Numbered from the stretch's first letter, positions 34,174 through 42,750 are shown. The stretch is 60,127 nt of DNA from Gordonia sp. OPL2 (GCF_003797825.1 NZ_RKME01000030.1:1-60127), one strand, 5' to 3'. Translations and numbers: made by a program. The notes: generated by a model from the letters alone, not told the origin.

Positions 34174-35406
34174 ATGACCGACCTGCTCTGGCCGGGCGAT
34201 CACCACGCCGGTGAGATCTTCACCGACACAGCTGTTCTGGATGCGATGCTTCGCGTCGAGGCGGCATGGTCGACCGCACTGGTCAGCGCCGGGATCGCGC
34301 CGCCGGACGCGCAGGTCACCGTCGAGTCCCTTCGCCCGCTGATCGGTGCCGCAGACCTCGAGGCGATCGCGATCGAGGCGGAGTCGGGCGGGAACCCGGT
34401 GATCCCGATGGTGCGCCGGCTCCGCGACGGACTCGGATCGGGAACCGCCGCCTCGTGGTTGCATCGCGGGCTGACCAGTCAGGATGTGGTTGATTGCGCA
34501 CTCATGCTGTGCGCGAGAGCAGGTGTCGGCGTCATTGCGAATGAACTCGATGCCCAGGTGCAGACACTGAGCACACTCGCCGGCGATCACCGTGGGTCGT
34601 CGATGGTCGCGCGGACACTCACCCAGCACGCGGTGCCGATGACATTCGGCCTCAAGGCAGCGCAGTGGCTGCACGGCGTCGTCGATGCGCGCGAACTCCT
34701 CGCGCGCCTGGTGTTCCCCGCTCAGATCGGTGGTGCTGCAGGCACGTCGGCCGCCGCGGCCGAGCTCTCCGGGACCGGCGGAGATCCCGGCGCCGCACTC
34801 GAAGCGGCGACCGTCGTCGCCGGACTGCTCGGGCTGACTCCGGCAGCGCCATGGCATTCGGTCCGCACTGCCGTCGCGCGCTGTGGTGATGCCACTCTGG
34901 GGTGTACGGACGCATGGGGCCACATCGCCAACGATGTCCTGATCCTGTCTCGTCCGGAGATCGGTGAACTCGCCGAGGGTTCCGGCGGTTCGTCGTCGAC
35001 GATGCCGCACAAAGCCAATCCGGTGCTGTCGGTGCTCATCAGACGGTCCGCCCTGAGCGCCCCGGCACTCGGCGCCACCCTGCATCTGTCGGCCGCCGAC
35101 GCCGTCGACGAACGTACGCCGGGCGCATGGCACGTCGAGTGGGACGCGCTGCGCACCCTGGTGCGGCGCACCGTGATCGCGGCACGGCAGACGAGCCGAC
35201 TCCTCGCCGAACTGCGCGTCGATGCTGCTCGTATGCGTGACAATCTCGAGGCGGCAGGGACCGCCGTCACCTCCGAACAGGACTCGATGGCCACGATCGC
35301 CGGACATGAGCCGGCGTCGGGATACCTCGGGGCCACGGACAGTTTCATCGACGCACAGCTCGCCCGAGCGGCACGTGGCGGGGGAGACGAAAGGGAAGGG
35401 AACTGA
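34174..35406 (+). CDS. pcaB: 3-carboxy-cis,cis-muconate cycloisomerase
   Basis: A 410-residue member of the fumarase/argininosuccinate lyase superfamily. It lactonises beta-carboxymuconate to gamma-carboxymuconolactone. Features: MTDLLWPGDHHAGEIFTDTA start, HRGLTSQDVVDCAL near 97-110, and the signature loop EGSGGSSSTMPHKANPVLS near 268-286. ATG 34,174 matches the usual PcaB start; GTG 34,129 is in frame but less likely. Its stop shares one base with the pcaC start (TGATG). Confidence 0.91.
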   Translation: MTDLLWPGDHHAGEIFTDTAVLDAMLRVEAAWSTALVSAGIAPPDAQVTVESLRPLIGAADLEAIAIEAESGGNPVIPMVRRLRDGLGSGTAASWLHRGLTSQDVVDCALMLCARAGVGVIANELDAQVQTLSTLAGDHRGSSMVARTLTQHAVPMTFGLKAAQWLHGVVDARELLARLVFPAQIGGAAGTSAAAAELSGTGGDPGAALEAATVVAGLLGLTPAAPWHSVRTAVARCGDATLGCTDAWGHIANDVLILSRPEIGELAEGSGGSSSTMPHKANPVLSVLIRRSALSAPALGATLHLSAADAVDERTPGAWHVEWDALRTLVRRTVIAARQTSRLLAELRVDAARMRDNLEAAGTAVTSEQDSMATIAGHEPASGYLGATDSFIDAQLARAARGGGDEREGN

Positions 35407-35783
35407 TGTCGAAGTACGACGACGGGATGTCCGTACGACGCGAGGTCCTCGGGGACGCCCACGTCGATCGGGCGACACACGCGATCACCGAACTGACCGA
35501 GGATTTCCAGACCCTCATCACGGAGTACGCGTGGGGCAGCATCTGGACCCGCCCGGGACTCGATCGCCGCAGCCGCTCGATGATCACCCTCACCGCACTC
35601 ATCGCACGCGGGCACCATGAGGAACTCGCCATGCACGTGCGTGCCGCAGTTCGCAACGGCCTCACCCGCGACGAGATCAAGGAAGTGCTGCTGCAATCGG
35701 CCATCTACTGCGGTGTGCCCGACGCCAACACCGCGTTCCGCATCGCGTCCGGGGTGTTCGCGGAACTCGACGCGGAACAGTGA
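35406..35783 (+). CDS. pcaC: 4-carboxymuconolactone decarboxylase
   Basis: A 125-residue alpha-helical CMD-family protein. The core reads HHEELAMHVRAAVRNGLTRDEIKEVLLQSAIYCGVPDANTAFRIA at about residues 67-111, with the conserved His-Glu and Cys-Gly-Val-Pro. It decarboxylates gamma-carboxymuconolactone to beta-ketoadipate enol-lactone. In many actinomycetes this domain is fused to the enol-lactone hydrolase PcaD (PcaL); here it stands alone, and no pcaD is seen in the window. Confidence 0.9.
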   Translation: MSKYDDGMSVRREVLGDAHVDRATHAITELTEDFQTLITEYAWGSIWTRPGLDRRSRSMITLTALIARGHHEELAMHVRAAVRNGLTRDEIKEVLLQSAIYCGVPDANTAFRIASGVFAELDAEQ

Positions 35784-35790
35784 GCGCGTA

Positions 35791-35819
35791 CCCTCGATTT
35801 CACTGAGTGAAATCGAGGG
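35791..35819. promoter_or_regulatory. 29-bp palindrome, operator of the IclR regulator
   Basis: Arms of 14 bases (CCCTCGATTTCACT and its complement) flank one central G at 35,805. The core at 35,798-35,812 is identical to the site upstream of pobA. It lies between pcaC and the IclR gene, 10 bp before its start, so the regulator should control its own synthesis. Confidence 0.8.
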
Positions 35820-35829
35820 AAGGGCAGCG

Positions 35830-36609
35830 ATGGCGGGCAACACCGGCAGTCCCGGACAGTCGGTCGCATCGCGGATCCTGGCCGTGCTGGGCACCTTCGA
35901 TCGATCTCACCGCGCACTCACGCTCACCCAGATCGCCGATCGCGCCGGTCTGCCCGTCCCCACCGCGCACCGACTGGTCCGCGAACTCGAGATGTGGGGG
36001 GCGCTGAGCCGCCGACCCGACAACACCTTCGTTGTGGGGCGCCGGCTGTGGGACCTCGGTCTGCTCGCCCCGATCCAATCCGGTATCCGGGAGATCGCCG
36101 CCCCGTTCCTGCAGGATCTGTATGCGGCCACGCTGGCGACCGTGCATCTGGCGGTCCGCGACGGCACGCAGGTGCTGTACCTGGACCGCCTGTCGGGACG
36201 TGCATCGGTGCCGGTGGTGAGCCGGGTGGGCAGCCGACTCCCGTTGCACTGCACCGGCGTCGGCAAGGTGCTGCTCGCCGACGCCCCCGACGATGTCCGG
36301 CGCGCCGCGATGGCCGACCTGGTGCCGATGACGCGGCATACGATCGTCGCCGCCGGAGTTCTCGATCGGCAGCTCCGTCAGATCCGGCAGCAGGGCTATG
36401 CGACGACAGTCGAGGAGATGACTCTGGGTGCGTGTTCCGTCGCGGTTCCGGTCCGCCACGGCGACCGCGTCGTCGCCGCGCTCGGGGTGGTCGTACCCAC
36501 GCTGGGCCGCAATCGGCCGTCACTCGTCGTCGCCGCCCAGGTGGCCGCGCAGGGCGTGGGACGCGTGCTGCAGGACACGGCTACTCCTCCGGATCGTCCA
36601 GCGCCGTGA
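35830..36609 (+). CDS. IclR family regulator of the protocatechuate genes (PcaR-like)
   Basis: A 259-residue IclR protein. The winged helix ALTLTQIADRAGLPVPTAHR then LVRELEMWGAL spans about residues 30-60, and the effector domain contains HCTGVGKVLLA near 139-149 and GYATTVEEMTLGACSVAVPV near 187-206. ATG 35,830 follows GGGAAGGG. Position after pcaC and the shared operator make it the likely sensor of a pathway intermediate. Its last 29 bases overlap the convergent hydrolase gene. Confidence 0.88.
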   Translation: MAGNTGSPGQSVASRILAVLGTFDRSHRALTLTQIADRAGLPVPTAHRLVRELEMWGALSRRPDNTFVVGRRLWDLGLLAPIQSGIREIAAPFLQDLYAATLATVHLAVRDGTQVLYLDRLSGRASVPVVSRVGSRLPLHCTGVGKVLLADAPDDVRRAAMADLVPMTRHTIVAAGVLDRQLRQIRQQGYATTVEEMTLGACSVAVPVRHGDRVVAALGVVVPTLGRNRPSLVVAAQVAAQGVGRVLQDTATPPDRPAP

Positions 36610-37645
36610 GGAACTCGTCGATCCGCGGCCAGGTGTTGGCCGCTGCGTCGGCGCCGGCGATGAGACCGAGATGACTGCTCTCGACCGTGGTGAAATGCAC
36701 CTGCGGGGAGTCGGCGAACAACTCGACGCCATGCCGGGCCCCGGCCCAGCTGACGATCGCGTCGCGGTGGCTGCCGAACAGCTGGATCGGCACCGCGATG
36801 GACGTCAGATCGACTGTCCGGTCGCCGAAATCGAGGACGCCGCGGGCGATCTCGTCCCGATAGACCAGGTTGACCCACATCTGCTCGGCGAGCTTGCCGG
36901 GATATCCGGGCATGGCATCCTGGAACCAGTCGATGACCTGCATCCGGGCCAGCGCCTCGGTGTTGTCGGCGTTGCGCATGATGTAGCCGGGCTTTTTGAT
37001 CTCGCGTTGCCAGGCGGTCGCACGGTAGGCGACGCGGACGAGTGGTGCCGGGATGCCGCCGAGCGCCTTGAGGCCGTAGCGAACCGGACTGGCCCCGATC
37101 GGTCGGACGACCTGTTTGACCAGCGGATAGGGCGGTATGAGCGAGTAGTTGAGCGGGGTGGCCACCGCGGTGATCGACCGTACCGGCAGTTCGGGGTGTG
37201 CGCCGGCGGTGAGGAACGAGACCGTCCCGCCGAGACTCCAGGCGACCAGATCGACCCGCGTGCCGGCAACGCCGTAGTCGTCCACGACGTTCTCGATCGC
37301 CTCGGGAACGATGTCGTCGAAGAACTCCTCGAACCCGAGATGCCGGTCGGCATAACCCATCTCGCCGAAGTCGATCACATAGGGGATGCGACCGGTCGAC
37401 AGCAGGAACGCGACGACGGACATGTCGGGTGACAGGTCATAGCACCGAGCGGGGACGGCAAGCGGCGGCACGAGGAGAACAGGAGCGCGACCTGCGGCCC
37501 GAGCGGCCACGAGGTCGTCGTAGGTGCCGTGCCGAACGAGGTGCCGATGCGGGCCGTCGGCGATGAGCGTGTGCGGCGTCGGCTGATCCTCGGCCACGCG
37601 CTCACCCCGGGTCAACCGGTACAGCGTGCGGACTCCGTCGAGCAT
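36581..37645 (-). CDS. alpha/beta hydrolase, PhaC-like
   Basis: A 354-residue alpha/beta hydrolase that resembles class III polyhydroxyalkanoate synthases and related enzymes. LLVPPLAVPARCYDLSP near residues 55-71 and the nucleophile region VDLVAWSLGGTVSFL near 130-144 are visible. The nucleophile is Ser in AWSLGG where true PHA synthases have Cys. His near the C-terminus lies in VESSHLGLI, typical of PhaC-like proteins. It may be a depolymerase or esterase. It is not PcaD-like in sequence. It runs tail-to-tail into the IclR gene with a 29-base overlap. Confidence 0.78.
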   Translation of the reverse strand: MLDGVRTLYRLTRGERVAEDQPTPHTLIADGPHRHLVRHGTYDDLVAARAAGRAPVLLVPPLAVPARCYDLSPDMSVVAFLLSTGRIPYVIDFGEMGYADRHLGFEEFFDDIVPEAIENVVDDYGVAGTRVDLVAWSLGGTVSFLTAGAHPELPVRSITAVATPLNYSLIPPYPLVKQVVRPIGASPVRYGLKALGGIPAPLVRVAYRATAWQREIKKPGYIMRNADNTEALARMQVIDWFQDAMPGYPGKLAEQMWVNLVYRDEIARGVLDFGDRTVDLTSIAVPIQLFGSHRDAIVSWAGARHGVELFADSPQVHFTTVESSHLGLIAGADAAANTWPRIDEFLTALDDPEE

Positions 37646-37738
37646 GCGTGTCTCCCCCTCGAATGATCTCGACGGGCGATCCTACGGGATCGGTGCGCCG
37701 GGCGATCGGCCCGCGTTCGGGTGCCCCGGTGACCCCTC

Positions 37739-38890
37739 TCAGGTACCGAGGGACGCGAAGATCGCGTTGGCGTATGCGGCCGACCGCTCCGATCCGATGA
37801 TGCCCGGCGCCATCTTGTTCATCACGTAGGAGACGGTCATCTTCTGGAGCGGGAACATGATGGTCATCGAACCGCCCCAGCCACCCCAGAAGCAGATCCG
37901 CTCGTCCGGCAGGTAGGGCAGGGTCGCCGGCTCGGGCAATCCGAAGCCGATTCCCCAGCGCAGGGGTACGCCGAGCACGAGGTCGATGCCTCGCGCCTGC
38001 TCGTCGAAGATCTGATCGATGGTCTTGTCCGACAACAGCGTCACGCCGTCGACGGTGCCGCCGCGAGAGATCACCGACAACGTGCGGGCAAGGGCGCGGG
38101 CGTTGGTGTGCCCGTTGAGGGCGCCGAGGTCGGCACGCCGCCATTCGACGGTGTTCGCGGCGGACGCACTCGCAGCGGGGCCGGTGAACGTCTTCACCAT
38201 GGGCGAGTCGGGGGAGATCGTGCTGAGGTCGAGATCCAACGGTGGTGGCGGGATGATCTCGGCGATCCGGTCGTCGTCCTCGGGCCCGGCACCGATCTGG
38301 AGGTCGGCGCCGAGCGGTCTGGCGATCTCATCGGCGACGAAGCGTTTGAGATGTGTGCCGGTGACCCGCCGGACGATCTCGCCGAGCAGGTGACCCTGGT
38401 TCTGCGCGTGATAGCCGGACGCGGTCCCCGGCTCCCACCACGGCGCCTGGCGGGCCAGGTGTTCCACCGACGAGTCCCAGTCGTACATGTCGGGGACGGT
38501 GAACGGCTGATCCCACCCGGAGACGCCGGAGGTGTGCGCCATGATGTGGCGGACCTCGATGTCCGCCTTGCCGTTCTGGGCGAACTCGGGCCAGTACGTC
38601 GCCACCGGAGCATGCAGGTCGACCAGGCCACGTTCGACGAGCACGAGCACCGCGAGGGCGGTGATCTCCTTCGTCGTCGACCACACGTTGACGATGGTGT
38701 CGCGTTCCCACGGCAGCGTGCGGGCTGCGTCGCGGTGGCCGCCCCAGATGTCGACGACGACCTCGCCGTCGATGTCCACCGCGATGGCGGCGCCGAGTTC
38801 CTCTCCGGATGCGAGCTGCTCTGCCAGTGCGTCCCGGACACTGTCGAATCGCGGGTCCGTGTTGCCGTGCACCCGGGGCGTCTCGGTCAT
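37739..38890 (-). CDS. serine hydrolase, class C beta-lactamase/family VIII esterase type
   Basis: A 383-residue beta-lactamase-fold esterase. STTK near residues 72-75 is the SxxK nucleophile motif, YHAQNQGHLLGEIVRRVTG near 160-178 holds the Tyr/Asn region, and WGIGFGL and GWGGSMTIMFP near 318-345 form the KTG-equivalent strand. No signal peptide is visible, so it acts in the cytoplasm, usually on esters rather than antibiotics. ATG 38,888-38,890 gives a family-like start; the open frame upstream is Arg/Pro-rich shadow. Confidence 0.85.
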   Translation of the reverse strand: MTETPRVHGNTDPRFDSVRDALAEQLASGEELGAAIAVDIDGEVVVDIWGGHRDAARTLPWERDTIVNVWSTTKEITALAVLVLVERGLVDLHAPVATYWPEFAQNGKADIEVRHIMAHTSGVSGWDQPFTVPDMYDWDSSVEHLARQAPWWEPGTASGYHAQNQGHLLGEIVRRVTGTHLKRFVADEIARPLGADLQIGAGPEDDDRIAEIIPPPPLDLDLSTISPDSPMVKTFTGPAASASAANTVEWRRADLGALNGHTNARALARTLSVISRGGTVDGVTLLSDKTIDQIFDEQARGIDLVLGVPLRWGIGFGLPEPATLPYLPDERICFWGGWGGSMTIMFPLQKMTVSYVMNKMAPGIIGSERSAAYANAIFASLGT

Positions 38891-38956
38891 GGGATCACTC
38901 CTCGCCGGGCGACGTCGTGTCGCCGTCTGGGCTGACGGTAGAACACCGTGCCCGTC

Positions 38957-39002
38957 GCCGGTTGTGGTTTGCGCCGGAAGGCGGCCGCAGACCACAACCG
39001 GC
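38957..39002. terminator. hairpin terminator after the acyl-CoA ligase gene
   Basis: Arms 38,957-38,973 and 38,986-39,002 pair at 16 of 17 positions (GCCGGTTGTGGTTTGCG) with a 12-base loop. It follows the ligase stop by 18 bases on the minus strand and precedes the serine hydrolase gene. Confidence 0.7.
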
Positions 39003-39020
39003 CCGGTCGATGCGTATCCG

Positions 39021-40679
39021 TCAGCGGTTGTCGCGGAGTTCGCGTCGGAGGATCTTGCCGGTGACGGTCTTCGGGAGCTCGCCGACGATCTCCACCTCGC
39101 GGGGGTACTTGTAGGCGGCCATCTGCTCCTTGCAGAACGCGATGAGTTCCTCCGGCTCGACGGATGCCCCGTCCTGCAGCGACACGTAGGCCTTGACCGA
39201 CTCGCCCCGGTACTCATCCGGCACGCCGACGACGGCGGCCTCCCGTACGGCGTCGTGGGTGTACAGCACGTCCTCGACCTCGCGCGGCCAGACCTTGTAC
39301 CCGGACGCGTTGATCATGTCCTTCTTGCGGTCCACGACGTAGAACCAGCCGTCGGAGTCCATGAAGCCGACATCACCGGTCCGCAGTTCGCCGCCGGGGA
39401 TCGACTCGGCCGTCTTGTCCGGCTTGTTCCAGTACCCGCTGACGACCTGCGGTCCGGAGGTCACGAACTCGCCGACCTCACCGACCTCGACGTCGTCGCC
39501 GTCCTCGCCGACGACCCGCACGACCGTGTTGAACACCGGAACCCCGACCGACAGCGCGCCCGAGGTGCGGTCGACCGGCGCCCGGACACCCAGCGGCACC
39601 CCGTGCGACGGCGACGACGTCTCGGTCAGCCCGTAGATGTTGTGGATGTAGGCGCCGAACACCTTCTCGAGGCGATCCGCCATGGCTGGTGCGATCGGCG
39701 CACCGCCCGAATAGAGCACGCGGAGACTCTCGAAGTCGGCCGGGGTGGCGCCCGATGCAGCCGAGAGCGCGTTGAACGCCGTGATGGCCGCGACGGTGAA
39801 CACCGGCCGGCGTTCGCGAATCGCGTCGAGGGTCACATCCGGCGCGAACCGGTGGGTCAGGGTGAGCGGCGCCCGCACCAGCATCGACGTCATCACATGG
39901 CCGACGAGACCGGTGATGTGGAACAGCGGCGCGACACCCAGCACCCCTTCACCGGGTTTCAGCCCGGTCCAGTCCCGGTACGTCTGCGCGTTGAACGCCA
40001 GATTCCCGTGGGTGTTCATCGCGCCCTTGGGTTCTCCGGTCGTACCCGAGGTGTAGGTGAGCACGGCGATGTCGTCGGCCGTCGGCGACGGAGCCGGCGG
40101 CGGCGTGCCGTCGAACCGGTCGATCGTCTCGACGAGGTCGAGCGTGCCGGCAGGGCGTCGACGTTGCGCACCGGCGAACAGCCGCGGATCGTCGCGGGTC
40201 TGGAAATCCAGCGGTGATGTCGTGACGACCGTCCGCACCGCCGTCGTCCCGGTCCGGATCACCGGCTCGGCGACGTCGACGTACAGATCGTCGAGGGTCA
40301 GCAGCGCCGTCGCGCCGGAGTCGACCAGCATGTAGGTGAGCTCACGCTGCTTGTTCATCGGGTTGATCGCAACCGCGATGCCGCCCGCCTTCCACGCCGC
40401 GACGATCCCGATCACGAACGCCGGATTGTTCTGGACATAGACCGCCAGACGATCGCCGGTCCCGAAACCCTCCGCGACCAGGCCGGCGGCCACTGCGTCC
40501 GCGGCCGCGTTCACCTCGGCGAACGTCAACGTCGCATCAAAGTAGTGCAGGAAGGCGGAGTCCGGCTCCGCTGCGACCGCCGCATCGAAGACGGCGAGGG
40601 CGGTGGGGTGTTCGACCTCGATGTCGGCCGGGCTGCCCGCCGGATAGCGAGCGAGCCACGGCCGATCGGCGTAGGTCAC
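39021..40679 (-). CDS. acyl-CoA ligase (AMP-binding)
   Basis: A 552-residue adenylate-forming enzyme that activates a carboxylic acid as AMP ester and then CoA thioester. The P-loop-like motif LTYTSGTTGEPKGAMNTHGN is near 193-212, the A5 motif HNIYGLTETSSPSH near 323-336, GELRTGDVGFMDSDGWFYVVDRKKDMI near 418-444, and the catalytic Lys lies in TVTGKILRREL near 538. Start GTG 40,677-40,679 overlaps the cyclase stop (GTGA). A paralogue with the same start motif (DDRPWLAQY against ADRPWLARY) lies at 42,751 and is broken. Substrate unknown. Confidence 0.87.
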   Translation of the reverse strand: MTYADRPWLARYPAGSPADIEVEHPTALAVFDAAVAAEPDSAFLHYFDATLTFAEVNAAADAVAAGLVAEGFGTGDRLAVYVQNNPAFVIGIVAAWKAGGIAVAINPMNKQRELTYMLVDSGATALLTLDDLYVDVAEPVIRTGTTAVRTVVTTSPLDFQTRDDPRLFAGAQRRRPAGTLDLVETIDRFDGTPPPAPSPTADDIAVLTYTSGTTGEPKGAMNTHGNLAFNAQTYRDWTGLKPGEGVLGVAPLFHITGLVGHVMTSMLVRAPLTLTHRFAPDVTLDAIRERRPVFTVAAITAFNALSAASGATPADFESLRVLYSGGAPIAPAMADRLEKVFGAYIHNIYGLTETSSPSHGVPLGVRAPVDRTSGALSVGVPVFNTVVRVVGEDGDDVEVGEVGEFVTSGPQVVSGYWNKPDKTAESIPGGELRTGDVGFMDSDGWFYVVDRKKDMINASGYKVWPREVEDVLYTHDAVREAAVVGVPDEYRGESVKAYVSLQDGASVEPEELIAFCKEQMAAYKYPREVEIVGELPKTVTGKILRRELRDNR

Positions 40680-41632
40680 TTGATCACCACCGGGTTCACC
40701 GGTGCGCCGGTGGCGCGATGGATCTTCAACGGCGCTGCGACATAGAAGAATTCGTACACCCCGTCGGCGGCGCAGTCGTCGGCGAGCTTCTCCAGGTCGC
40801 AGATCTCGGTGAACGCGATGCCCAGGTTGCGCATCAGGGCGTTGTGCAGCACGAGGGCCACGCCCGAGTGCGGGTCGGTGGTGACCTCGTTCGCGATCGT
40901 GTCGGTCACCAGGTTCGGGATCTCCTTGTCCTGGAACCAGTTCACCAGTTCGGGCGAGTACACCAGGCCGGGCTCGCAGAAGTCGCCGTAGAACGACTCC
41001 TCGTCCTCGAAGAACAGGTCGAGATGGTTGGTGCGGATCAGCAGGATGTCCCGCGGCTTGATCTCGATACCCTGTGCGGTGGCGCACTTCTCGAGGTCGG
41101 TGTGGTCAAAGGTCTGCCGGGCCTTCAGGTGTGCGACGCCGAGGTGGCGGGCCATGTCGAGCAGCACGGCACGGCCGGCGACACCACGCTGGGCGATGGG
41201 CTCGACGCTGGCCTTCTCCAGTCCGCCGACGGTGGTGCGGGCGTCGTAGCCGTTGTAGATCTGGCCGTCGTACCAGACATGGCCCAGGGCGTCGTACTGA
41301 GTCGAGCCCTGTAGGAACGCATTGATCTTGTCGTCGGCGTAGTGCAGACCGCCGGGGAAGGCGGGTCCGTCGCCACCTTCGTCCCAGTTGGACTCGTCGA
41401 AGATCATCTCGCGGGTGGCCGGGCTGCGTCCGGGCCAGACCGGGTCGCCGTTGGGATCGCCGATCAGTCGCTGAAGGGTGAACAGGGCGCCCTTCTTGAT
41501 CAGTCCGACGCCGGCGAGGACCTGCTCGGCGGTCAGATAGTTGAGGCTGCCGACCTCGTCGTCGGCGCCCCATTTGCCCCAGTTCGACGGGGATCCGGCC
41601 AGGAGTTCGGTGAGATCGGGTGCGGTGGTCAT
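40676..41632 (-). CDS. cyclase family protein (kynurenine-formamidase-like)
   Basis: A 318-residue PF04199-type hydrolase. The metal-binding region reads STQYDALGHVWYDGQIYNGY near residues 109-128, the variant form seen in long cyclases in place of HxGTHxD. DILLIRTNHLDLFFEDEE near 195 and the C-terminal PLKIHRATGAPVNPVVI follow. Family members hydrolyse amides or lactones. It is coupled to the ligase gene by a GTGA overlap, which suggests that it opens a ring or amide to give the acid that the ligase activates. A probable operator lies upstream. Confidence 0.83.
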   Translation of the reverse strand: MTTAPDLTELLAGSPSNWGKWGADDEVGSLNYLTAEQVLAGVGLIKKGALFTLQRLIGDPNGDPVWPGRSPATREMIFDESNWDEGGDGPAFPGGLHYADDKINAFLQGSTQYDALGHVWYDGQIYNGYDARTTVGGLEKASVEPIAQRGVAGRAVLLDMARHLGVAHLKARQTFDHTDLEKCATAQGIEIKPRDILLIRTNHLDLFFEDEESFYGDFCEPGLVYSPELVNWFQDKEIPNLVTDTIANEVTTDPHSGVALVLHNALMRNLGIAFTEICDLEKLADDCAADGVYEFFYVAAPLKIHRATGAPVNPVVIK

Positions 41633-41661
41633 GGGCGCCTCTCCAGTGAGTCGATTCGCGG

Positions 41662-41697
41662 ACTGAACGTTTCGAGCGAACGTTCGGAATGTTCAGT
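41662..41697. promoter_or_regulatory. palindromic operator region between cyclase and XRE-TetR regulator
   Basis: ACTGAAC at 41,662-41,668 is matched by GTTCAGT at 41,691-41,697, and CGAACGTTCG at 41,677-41,686 is a perfect 10-bp palindrome. The overlapping ACGTTC-type half sites are typical TetR targets. The cyclase start is 30 bp away. Confidence 0.6.
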
Positions 41698-41779
41698 GAG
41701 ACGAGGATCACAGGTATCCGGGCGCACGTCAAGCACTTTGGCGAAATCGAAAACGGCTGTCCGGCAAACGCTTTGCGGT

Positions 41780-42622
41780 TCAGCTGGACTGAACACGCAT
41801 CATGGCCCGTGCGTGGTCGGCGTACTCGCGGGCCACGTCGGCCGGGGTGAGCGGCCCGGAGGGTGAGAACCAGTACGGCAATGCCATGCACATCGTCGCC
41901 ACGACGCGGGCCGCACTGCGCGGATCCGGTGCGGCGAACGTGCCGTCGGCGGCGGCGCCGAGGGCGGCGTCGTCGAGGCGTCGTTGCAGACGTCGTCGCG
42001 CCTCGATGATGTCGCCACGTGTGGGTTCCTCGAGGCTGCGCATCTCGGTGGCGGTGATGAATGCGAGATCCCGGCGGACGGCGTGGCACAGCGCGAGCGC
42101 CTCGACCATGAGTGCGAACCGCTCTGCCGGGGTATCGCCGTCGGACTCGGCGGCGACGACCCGCCACTCGATGTCCTCCATGGTGCGGGTCATCAGTGTG
42201 GCGAGAAGGTGCTGCTTGCTGCGGTGGTAGTGGTAGATCCCGGCGACGCTGCTGTCGGCGGCGGTGGCGACCAGTCGCATGGTCGCGCCGTGGTAACCCA
42301 GGTCGGTGAACACCTCGACCGCCGCCCGCAGAGCGGGATCGAGGTCGAGGTCGGTGAAGTGACGCCAGTCGCCGTCGGCGGGCGGCGGGTCCACCGGAAC
42401 GGGGACCTGCTGCGATTGCGGGCTCAGCAGCGACAACGGGGTGACACCGAGGTGGTCGGCGATCTCCTGTAGGCGGTCGATGGTCAGCGCGACCTTGCCG
42501 TTCTCGATCGCACTCATCGTCCCGACGCTCACGCCGATCCCGGCGGCCAGACCGCGCAGGGTCAATCCGGCCCGCACGCGGGCTTGACGGACCGCGGGAC
42601 CGGTCGGGGAGGGTTCGGCCAT
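41780..42622 (-). CDS. regulator with N-terminal XRE HTH and TetR domain
   Basis: A 280-residue protein with two DNA-binding modules. Residues 10-65 are a Cro/XRE helix-turn-helix (RAGLTLRGLAAGIGVSVGTM then SAIENGKVALTIDRLQEIAD). From about 85 a TetR domain begins, with HTH near YHGATMRLVATAADSSVAGIYHYHRSKQHLLA at 108-140, followed by helical effector and dimer regions. ATG 42,620-42,622 gives a typical XRE start. It should control the cyclase-ligase operon and perhaps the divergent broken ligase. Confidence 0.85.
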   Translation of the reverse strand: MAEPSPTGPAVRQARVRAGLTLRGLAAGIGVSVGTMSAIENGKVALTIDRLQEIADHLGVTPLSLLSPQSQQVPVPVDPPPADGDWRHFTDLDLDPALRAAVEVFTDLGYHGATMRLVATAADSSVAGIYHYHRSKQHLLATLMTRTMEDIEWRVVAAESDGDTPAERFALMVEALALCHAVRRDLAFITATEMRSLEEPTRGDIIEARRRLQRRLDDAALGAAADGTFAAPDPRSAARVVATMCMALPYWFSPSGPLTPADVAREYADHARAMMRVQSS

Positions 42623-42750
42623 ACTGAACACGGTAGCGGTGGGTGACCGCGGCCGTAGACTGCAGCGTCGACGGCCGTGCGAGCGTCGGGACGGCGCGAG
42701 GATCCGGGTGCGGCGCGGTGATGATCGGTCAGGAGCGGGGTGGAGGTCGG

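Noticed and set aside
36581..37645. The hydrolase after the IclR gene as pcaD.
   Set aside because: It is longer than PcaD (354 residues) and carries PhaC-like motifs, not the enol-lactone hydrolase pattern.
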